Assembly (NCBI RefSeq): GCF_020149915.1
Contig: NZ_CP083760.1
Span: 1,054,001 to 1,118,000, forward strand
Length of the DNA stretch: 64,000 nucleotides
Source of the DNA: Candidatus Sulfidibacterium hydrothermale
GTDB lineage: Bacteria > Bacteroidota > Bacteroidia > Bacteroidales > F082
Reading direction: 5' to 3'
Positions 57,714 to 64,000 of this stretch are shown here, one piece after another. The notes beneath the pieces were generated by a model. That model did no database searches and was not told the DNA's origin. It worked only from the letters and a program-made list of their open reading frames with translations. Positions within the stretch are counted from its first letter, which is position 1. The number at the start of each line of letters is the position of its first letter. A program made the position numbers and the translations under genes.

Positions 57714-60700
57714 TGGAAAAAGCATTCTATGAAATATTTGTTGATACGGGTGGTACTTTTACCGATGTGTTGGCTTATGATCGGCAAAACCGGATGATTC
57801 AGCTGAAAATCCTGAGCAGAGGAGGATTGCGGGGAAAAATTATTTCGCAGTATGCCGACCGGGTTTATCAGATAGATGAAAACTGGCAGTTGAAAAAAGA
57901 TATTCTCAAAGGCTTTACCTTTTCTTTGCTGAAAGATACAGTTCCCACAGGCCGGGTGGTGGCTTTTGATCCCAAGCGTCATCTTTTAACCCTTGACCGG
58001 CCTGTTATTTCAAATAAAATGCCGTTAAATCTCTCTTTTGAGATTAGCAGTGGCGAAGAAGCTCCGGTGTTGGCGGCGCGTATTATCACGCAGACTCCGC
58101 TGGGAACACCGTTTCCGCCGGTTAAAATGCGCTTGGGGACGACCAAAGGAACCAACGCTTTGCTGGAATCCAAAGGCGGACGCAGTGTTTTGTTCATTAC
58201 CCGGGGTTTTGGCGATTTGTTAAAGATCGGCACCCAGCAGCGACCTGATATTTTTAGCCTTGTCATTCCACCTGCCCGTGTGTTGCCCGAGCAGATTATC
58301 GAAGTGGATGAACGGATGGATGCCAGTGGTACCGTGCTTATTTCGCCGGATATTGAAAAATACCGGGGAATTGTTCGCCGGCTGCAACAGGAAGGCGTTC
58401 TCTCGGCCGCGGTAGCTTTTTTGCATTCGTGGAAAAATCCCGGACATGAAATGCTTTTCAGGCAGCTGCTTGAAGAAGAAGGTTTCCGGTATATTTCCCT
58501 CGCTTCTGCATTGTCGCCACTCATAAAAATTCTGGAAAGGACCCAAACGGTTACGGTCAATGCTTATCTGGATCCGGTGATTAACCATTATTTAAGCGGA
58601 ATAAGAAAATATACTGATGACCTGCTGGTGATGAACAGTGCCGGCGGACTGGTGCCTGCCGGCGAATTTCATCCGAAAGACAGCCTGCTCAGCGGCCCGG
58701 CCGGAGGGGTGGTGGGAGCCGCCGCCGCCGGCAGCCAGTGCAGACGTAAAAAACTGATTACTTTCGATATGGGGGGAACTTCCACGGATGTGTCGCGTTA
58801 CAACGGTTCTTATGATTATCAGTATGAAATAGCTTTTGGTCATGCCCGGCTGTTTAGTCCGGCTATTGCCATAGAAACGGTGGCGGCGGGCGGTGGCTCG
58901 GTGTGCGCTTTCGATGGATTTAAAATGACAGTGGGGCCTGAGAGTGCCGGGGCTTTTCCCGGACCGGCCTGCTATGGTGCCGGCGGGCCGCTGACACTTA
59001 CCGATGTCAATTTGTTGGCCGGAAGGCTGGATGTCCGGAGTTTTGGAATTCCGGTAGACAAAAAAGCTGCCGGGGACAAACTAAAGCAGTTAATGCATAA
59101 AATGGAATCAGAAACCAGTAAAAAACCGGAGAAAGAAAAAATATTATCCGGTTTTCTTTCCATTGCCAACGAGATCATGGCTGGCGCTATCCGGAAAATA
59201 TCGGTATCCAAAGGGTTTAATCCGGCTGATTATACGTTGCTTGCTTTTGGTGGTGCTGGCGGGCTGCATGCCTGCGCCCTGGCCGATCTTCTTGGAATAA
59301 AAGAGATTATTGTGCCGGCACGGGCCGGTATTTTAAGTGCGGCTGGTATTGGCAGCGCAAAAGTGGAAAAACAGGTCAAACGGCAGTTGCTGCTCGATTT
59401 TGAACCGGCCGTCAATCATCTCGACACGGTTTTTGAAGAGATGGAAAAACAGTTGTTTTCTTCTGTTCCGGATGGTGAATTTGAAGTGTATCAACGCCGG
59501 TTGTTTTTGCGGTTTAAGGGACAGGATGCCGGTCTTGCTGTGGATTGGAACGGTGACAGCGAAGCTTGTTTGAATGCTTTTCGCCGGGAATATGAAAAAC
59601 TTTTCGGCCACTGGATTGAAAACCGTACCCTTGAAATCGAATCGGTTCTTCTCAGCATTCGTTCCAAAGAAAAACATCGTTTGGCGGCAAAAACCGGTAC
59701 AAAGCCGGTCAGGAAAAAAGCACCGGTTCATCATCATCAGGAAAGTTATACCGGCAACGGATGGCAGCGTGTGCCGGTTTACCTCAGAAATGAGTTGCAG
59801 CCCGGCAATTTTATCACAGGGCCTGCCCTGATCACAGATGACAAAAGCACGACTTTCCTTGAAAAAGACTGGTTTGCCGAAGTGGATGTCCACGGTCATT
59901 TGCTTTTGGAAAAAGTAAAAAAGGAAAAGACAGCCGTGAAGATTGATCCTTTTGAAACACAGCTCGAACTGTTTGCCAACCGGTTTAAAATGCTGGCCGA
60001 AAATATGGGCGCTGTTTTACAGCGCACGGCGCTCTCGGTGAATATTAAAGAGCGAATGGATTTCTCATGCGCGTTGCTTGACCGTTCGGGATATCTTGTG
60101 GCTAATGCCCCGCATATTCCGGTTCATCTTGGTGGATTGGGTATTTGTGTGCGGGAGATACTCAAAAGATTCACTTTCTCTCCGGGCGATACTTTTATCA
60201 CCAATCATCCGGCTTATGGCGGATCGCATCTCCCTGATGTTACATTGATTACGCCTGTTTTTAACCGGAAAGGAGAGCTGCTGGCGTTTGTTGTTAACCG
60301 GGCGCATCATGCTGAAATCGGCGGGATTACCCCGGGTTCCATGCCTCCCTTTGCTACCCGCCTTTCGGAAGAAGGGGTTGTGATTGCTCCTGTCCGGCTG
60401 GTAAAACAGGGAAAAGTATTGTGGGATGAAATGGAAACCCTTTTTGGTTCAGGAAAATATCCCAGTCGTTCAGTGCCTGAAAATATGGCCGATTTGAAAG
60501 CAGCACTGGCAGCGAATTATAATGGCCGGAATGCTTTTTTGCAGCTGTTGGACGATTATGGCGAAAAAGAAGTGCTGCAATACATGGATGCGCTTCGTGC
60601 ATTGGCTGCCCGTAAAATGCGCCGGGTGCTTTCCCGTTTTCCGGACGGAAAATATAACGCTGAAGAAAAACTCGATGACGGCAGCGTGTTGAAAGTGGAA

Positions 60701-61501
60701 ATAACCATTCGCCGTGATGCCGTTCATTTCGATTTTTCCGGCAGTTCACCCGTACATCCCGGAAATCTGAATGCTAACCGCGCGATTGTTCATTCGGTCA
60801 TTATTTACGTGATGCGTTTGCTGCTGAATGAAAATATCCCGCTGAATGATGGTTTGATGGAGCCGGTGAGTGTGCATTTGCCCGCCGGATTGTTGAATCC
60901 TGTTTTTAGTGATGATCCTGATGAATGTCCGGCCGTGGTAGGGGGAAATGTGGAAGTGAGTCAGCGGTTGACGGATACTTTGCTGAAAGCCTTTGGCGTG
61001 GCGGCGTGCAGCCAGGGGACCATGAACAATGTTCTTTTTGGTAACCGGAATTTTGGGTATTACGAAACCGTGGCCGGAGGTGTGGGAGCTACTCCTGTGG
61101 CCGATGGGGCTTCCGGTGTCCATCAGCACATGACCAATACCCGGATCACCGATCCTGAAATACTCGAATTCCGTTATCCTGTTCGCTTGAAACGGTTTCA
61201 AATACGCGAAAATTCTGGCGGCGATGGAAAACACAGTGGGGGCAATGGCCTGATTCGTGAATACGAGTTTTTGGAAGAAATGGAGCTGTCACTCCTTAGT
61301 CAGCACCGGAAAACAGTTCCTTACGGAATGCGTGGCGGACAACCTGGCAGCCCCGGCGAACAATGGTTGGTTTCGGCCGATGGCATTAAAAAACAACTGG
61401 AAGGAATTTCCCGCATAAAAGTGCATCCAAAAGATGTGCTACTGTTAAAAACACCCGGTGGCGGTGGGTTTGGTGAAAAAACGGAGAATGAATCTTCCTG
61501 A
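57713..61501 (+). CDS. Fused 5-oxoprolinase / hydantoinase A-B
   Basis: A 1262-residue cytoplasmic enzyme joining HyuA and HyuB types, close in length to the eukaryotic ATP-dependent 5-oxoprolinase (about 1290). HyuA half: FVDTGGTFTDVLAY ATP-binding loop at the start, TFDMGGTSTDVSRY, AFGGAGGLHACALADLL. HyuB half from about residue 745: ERMDFSCALLDRSGYLVAN and GGSHLPDVTL. The reaction would be 5-oxoproline plus ATP to glutamate, or opening of a related hydantoin. ATG at 57713 is chosen; a longer frame lies inside the transporter gene. The pair forms a tight two-gene operon. Confidence 0.9.
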   Translation: MEKAFYEIFVDTGGTFTDVLAYDRQNRMIQLKILSRGGLRGKIISQYADRVYQIDENWQLKKDILKGFTFSLLKDTVPTGRVVAFDPKRHLLTLDRPVISNKMPLNLSFEISSGEEAPVLAARIITQTPLGTPFPPVKMRLGTTKGTNALLESKGGRSVLFITRGFGDLLKIGTQQRPDIFSLVIPPARVLPEQIIEVDERMDASGTVLISPDIEKYRGIVRRLQQEGVLSAAVAFLHSWKNPGHEMLFRQLLEEEGFRYISLASALSPLIKILERTQTVTVNAYLDPVINHYLSGIRKYTDDLLVMNSAGGLVPAGEFHPKDSLLSGPAGGVVGAAAAGSQCRRKKLITFDMGGTSTDVSRYNGSYDYQYEIAFGHARLFSPAIAIETVAAGGGSVCAFDGFKMTVGPESAGAFPGPACYGAGGPLTLTDVNLLAGRLDVRSFGIPVDKKAAGDKLKQLMHKMESETSKKPEKEKILSGFLSIANEIMAGAIRKISVSKGFNPADYTLLAFGGAGGLHACALADLLGIKEIIVPARAGILSAAGIGSAKVEKQVKRQLLLDFEPAVNHLDTVFEEMEKQLFSSVPDGEFEVYQRRLFLRFKGQDAGLAVDWNGDSEACLNAFRREYEKLFGHWIENRTLEIESVLLSIRSKEKHRLAAKTGTKPVRKKAPVHHHQESYTGNGWQRVPVYLRNELQPGNFITGPALITDDKSTTFLEKDWFAEVDVHGHLLLEKVKKEKTAVKIDPFETQLELFANRFKMLAENMGAVLQRTALSVNIKERMDFSCALLDRSGYLVANAPHIPVHLGGLGICVREILKRFTFSPGDTFITNHPAYGGSHLPDVTLITPVFNRKGELLAFVVNRAHHAEIGGITPGSMPPFATRLSEEGVVIAPVRLVKQGKVLWDEMETLFGSGKYPSRSVPENMADLKAALAANYNGRNAFLQLLDDYGEKEVLQYMDALRALAARKMRRVLSRFPDGKYNAEEKLDDGSVLKVEITIRRDAVHFDFSGSSPVHPGNLNANRAIVHSVIIYVMRLLLNENIPLNDGLMEPVSVHLPAGLLNPVFSDDPDECPAVVGGNVEVSQRLTDTLLKAFGVAACSQGTMNNVLFGNRNFGYYETVAGGVGATPVADGASGVHQHMTNTRITDPEILEFRYPVRLKRFQIRENSGGDGKHSGGNGLIREYEFLEEMELSLLSQHRKTVPYGMRGGQPGSPGEQWLVSADGIKKQLEGISRIKVHPKDVLLLKTPGGGGFGEKTENESS

Positions 61502-61905
61502 TTTTCCCTTAATTCTACAGCAACTGGAAATGAAAAACCCTTGCTTGTAACCTGCCCGGCATATTGTTTCGTTGTGCGGCATTAGAAGAAAACTTCAGAA
61601 CGATTGATTATACTTTTGAAATATCAGTCGGATAGAGAGTTTATTCCAGGCGATGTGTTTTAGTTGTAAATAGTTGTAATTTAACAGGTAAATTCCGGCC
61701 AGGTATATTTGAAGATTAAACAATAAAACAGCGCTCGTCACATAGCCCTGGCTGTGAAACATACTCATGGCGATCGGTCATTATAATTACCAAAGATTAT
61801 GACTTTTGGATGTTGTGGAGCCGTAATATGAGTTTCCGGAGTTTTATCCTTGTATTTCGTTTCAATATTTTATCAACAGATCCTTCCCCGGTTTTCTAAA
61901 ATCGA
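61502..61905. other. Intergenic gap without a recognised gene
   Basis: About 400 AT-rich bases between the 5-oxoprolinase and priA. I see no tRNA, strong hairpin or convincing reading frame. Confidence 0.5.
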
Positions 61906-61913
61906 TACTTTTG
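61906..61913 (+). promoter_or_regulatory. -7 element TACTTTTG at the start of priA
   Basis: Fits TAnnTTTG and ends only four bases before the ATG. If used, transcription would begin at or next to the start codon, giving a leaderless message. Confidence 0.4.
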
Positions 61914-61917
61914 TTGT

Positions 61918-64000
61918 ATGGAGAGAGTGACCCTTTTTGTGGATGTGTTACTGCCGCTTCCGTTGCCCGGTACGTTTACTTACCGGGTGCCTTTTGCATT
62001 GAACGATGCTGTGCAGGCAGGACAACGGGTTTCGGTACAGTTTGGTCCGCGAAAAGTGTATGCGGGGCTGATTGTAAAAATTCATCAGCAGCCACCGCAA
62101 AAAGGAATTCCCAAATATATCCTTTCGGTTTTGGACAGCCGGCCGGTGGTAAACGATTTCCAGCTTCGCTTTTGGCAGTGGATAGCCGGTTATTACATGA
62201 GTACGCTGGGCGAAGTGATGGCAGCGGCTTTGCCGTCGGCTTTTAAACTGAGCAGCGAGTCGAAAGTGGTTTTATCCCCCGATTTTGTTCCCGATACGGA
62301 AACCCTCAGCGAACCGGAATACCGGCTGACAGAGGCGCTGTTGCAAAAGAAAAAGCTGACCGTTCACGAAGTTTCCCGGATTGTGGGATACCAGAAAGTG
62401 CTGCCTTTGCTGAAAACCATGATTGAAAGGCGGCTTATTATGATGGAAGAAGAGCTGGTACAGCAGTATAAGCCTAAGAAAACCAAAATGATAAAGCTTT
62501 CGGAAGCTTTTCTTGACGAGCGTGCATTGCAGCAACTGATGGATCAATTGTCTAAACGGGCACACAAGCAACTGGAATTGTTGATGGGATTTCTTACCCT
62601 GTCGGGATTCCCTTTGAAAAAAGATTTTTCGGTTTCCAAAAGCGATTTGTTACATAAAACACAGGCATCCGAAAATGCGTTAAAAGCACTTACGGATAAG
62701 GGGGTTTTTGTGCAGGAAGAGGTGGTGATCAGCCGTTTTACCGGTGAAAACAACGAAACGGAAAAGACTTTTTCGTTGAGTGCCGAGCAGCAAAAAGCGT
62801 TTCACTCTTTGAAAGAACAGATGCAGGAACACCGGGTGGTTTTGTTGCACGGCGTCACTTCGAGCGGAAAAACCGAACTCTACATCAAATTGATGGAAGA
62901 AGCGTTGGCCGAAGGAAAACAGGTGCTTTATTTATTGCCTGAAATTGCATTAACAACACAGATTATCAATCGGTTGCGGAAACATTTTGGCGATGAAGTA
63001 GGCGTGTATCATTCGCGGTACAACCAAAACGAGCGGGCCGAAGTATGGGAAAATGTGGCCGGTATCCAGTCGGCCGAAGTGCATAAACCTTACCGGATCA
63101 TTCTCGGGCCGCGCTCGGCGATGTTTCTGCCGTTCGACCGGCTGGGACTGGTCATTGTGGATGAAGAACATGATTCGTCGTACAAGCAGTTCGACCCGGC
63201 ACCGCGCTACAATGCCCGCGACGCCGTGATTTATCTTGCCGGTTTGCATGATGCCCGCGTGGTTCTGGGCTCGGCTACCCCGGCTGTCGAAACGTATTTT
63301 AATGCACAAAACGGAAAATACGGACTGGTGGAACTGAGTGAACGATTCGGCGGGGTGAAAATGCCCGAGATCATTGTGGTAAACATGAAAGAAGAAAAAC
63401 GCCGCCGGATGCTGAAGTCACATTTTTCATCCGTTTTGTTGCATCATATTCAGGCGGCGCTGGACGATAAAAAACAGGTGATTTTGTTTCAAAACCGGCG
63501 CGGTTTTTCCACCCGCATTGAGTGCGAGCAGTGTAACTGGGTTCCCGAATGCAAGTACTGCGATGTGACCATGACCTATCACAAAAAAAGCCAGTTGTTA
63601 AAATGCCATTACTGTGGTTACTCGCGGCCGGTGCCGGCTGTTTGCGAGCATTGCGGCAGCCCGAATCTGGTGATGCAGGGGTTTGGTACCGAAAAAGTGG
63701 AAGAAGAACTGGCCATGATATTGCCTGATGCCAAGATCGACCGGATGGATTTGGATACCACCCGGGCGAAAAATGCTTTTCAGCGTATCATTTATGATTT
63801 TGAAAACCGTAAAACCGATATCCTTACCGGAACCCAGATGGTAACCAAAGGACTTGATTTTGAAAATGTGCAGGTGGTAGGTATTCTGAGTGCGGACAAT
63901 ATGCTGAGTTTCCCTGATTTCAGGGCACACGAACGCAGTTTTCAGATGATGGAACAGGTGAGTGGGCGTGCCGGACGCAAAGATAAACAGGGGATCGTGA
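61918..64000 (+). CDS. priA: Primosomal protein N' (PriA helicase), 3' end outside window
   Basis: The frame runs from ATG 61918 to the last base, about 694 residues without a stop; full PriA in Bacteroidota is about 820. It restarts collapsed replication forks as a 3'-5' helicase and primosome loader. N-terminal 3'-DNA-end-binding domain (VLLPLPLPGTFTYRVP), Walker A GVTSSGKTE (usually GVTGSGKTE), DEEH box in VIVDEEHDSSYKQ, and two zinc sites in CEQCNW, CKYCDVTM, CHYCGY and CEHCGS. TGTQMVTKGLDF and SGRAGR complete the helicase core. Confidence 0.96.
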   Translation, partial: MERVTLFVDVLLPLPLPGTFTYRVPFALNDAVQAGQRVSVQFGPRKVYAGLIVKIHQQPPQKGIPKYILSVLDSRPVVNDFQLRFWQWIAGYYMSTLGEVMAAALPSAFKLSSESKVVLSPDFVPDTETLSEPEYRLTEALLQKKKLTVHEVSRIVGYQKVLPLLKTMIERRLIMMEEELVQQYKPKKTKMIKLSEAFLDERALQQLMDQLSKRAHKQLELLMGFLTLSGFPLKKDFSVSKSDLLHKTQASENALKALTDKGVFVQEEVVISRFTGENNETEKTFSLSAEQQKAFHSLKEQMQEHRVVLLHGVTSSGKTELYIKLMEEALAEGKQVLYLLPEIALTTQIINRLRKHFGDEVGVYHSRYNQNERAEVWENVAGIQSAEVHKPYRIILGPRSAMFLPFDRLGLVIVDEEHDSSYKQFDPAPRYNARDAVIYLAGLHDARVVLGSATPAVETYFNAQNGKYGLVELSERFGGVKMPEIIVVNMKEEKRRRMLKSHFSSVLLHHIQAALDDKKQVILFQNRRGFSTRIECEQCNWVPECKYCDVTMTYHKKSQLLKCHYCGYSRPVPAVCEHCGSPNLVMQGFGTEKVEEELAMILPDAKIDRMDLDTTRAKNAFQRIIYDFENRKTDILTGTQMVTKGLDFENVQVVGILSADNMLSFPDFRAHERSFQMMEQVSGRAGRKDKQGIV

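Overview
The window reads as a chromosomal segment of a Bacteroidota bacterium, probably a Bacteroidales/Marinilabiliales-type anaerobe. Pointers are a type IX secretion C-terminal domain, MacB/FtsX and DUF4199 proteins, a FISUMP lipoprotein, a fused cobalamin mutase of the IcmF type, PD40-OmpA proteins, weak Shine-Dalgarno signals, and many TAnnTTTG -7 promoter elements (the Bacteroidota consensus). It is mostly housekeeping DNA, cut open at both ends: an ABC permease on the left and priA on the right. There is no rRNA, phage, intact insertion sequence or CRISPR array.

Layout. 1-4.3 kb: MacB-like permease, Nudix hydrolase, SLC12-type transporter. 4.4-9 kb: glutamate dehydrogenase, acyl-CoA ligase, purM. 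9-12.1 kb: a minus-strand tatA/OmpA/purM unit. 12.2-15.3 kb: MORN protein, recR, EamA permease, DUF3108. 15.5-16.6 kb: a tandem array of broken tRNA-Met 3' halves, the intact tRNA-Met, and SRP RNA. 16.6-21.6 kb: DUF4199 and a glycan cluster (two glycosyltransferases and an NDP-sugar epimerase) interrupted by a YhcG-type nuclease gene. 21.6-27.1 kb: rpe-tkt, SDR, dgkA, BadF-type kinase. 27.1-31.5 kb: rfbC-lytic transglycosylase-uvrA. 31.6-32.4 kb: a second array of broken tRNA copies (tRNA-Ser), then intact tRNA-Ser and tRNA-Pro. 32.6-36 kb: ychF and an HdrD-like iron-sulfur membrane protein. 36-39.4 kb: an AT-rich accessory patch with GC-rich palindromes, poly-C tracts, a lipoprotein and two paralogous membrane proteins. 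39.5-46 kb: icmF, an M14 peptidase exported by T9SS, dapA and DUF6913. 46-50.2 kb: a Met-rich duplicated protein, an SLC45/GPH transporter and an alpha/beta hydrolase. 50.2-56 kb: guaB followed by three parvulin/SurA-type folding factors. 56.4-61.5 kb: a two-gene operon of an Nramp-like transporter lacking the metal ligands and a fused 5-oxoprolinase. 61.9 kb to end: priA.

The most unusual signal is at the tRNA loci. Downstream of both tRNA-Met and tRNA-Ser lie near-identical tandem units (111 bp x7 and 191 bp x2.7). Each unit ends in an exact copy of the tRNA 3' end, and the inner tRNA sequence is replaced by a short palindrome TCCGCC-N4-GGCGGA. This recalls the E. coli tyrT/rtT repeats and serial integration at tRNA 3' ends, but the shared palindrome seems distinctive. 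Other points are a possible oxoproline uptake-and-hydrolysis operon, an OmpA protein with a degenerate retropepsin-like tail, and a TatA protein with two AT-hook motifs.
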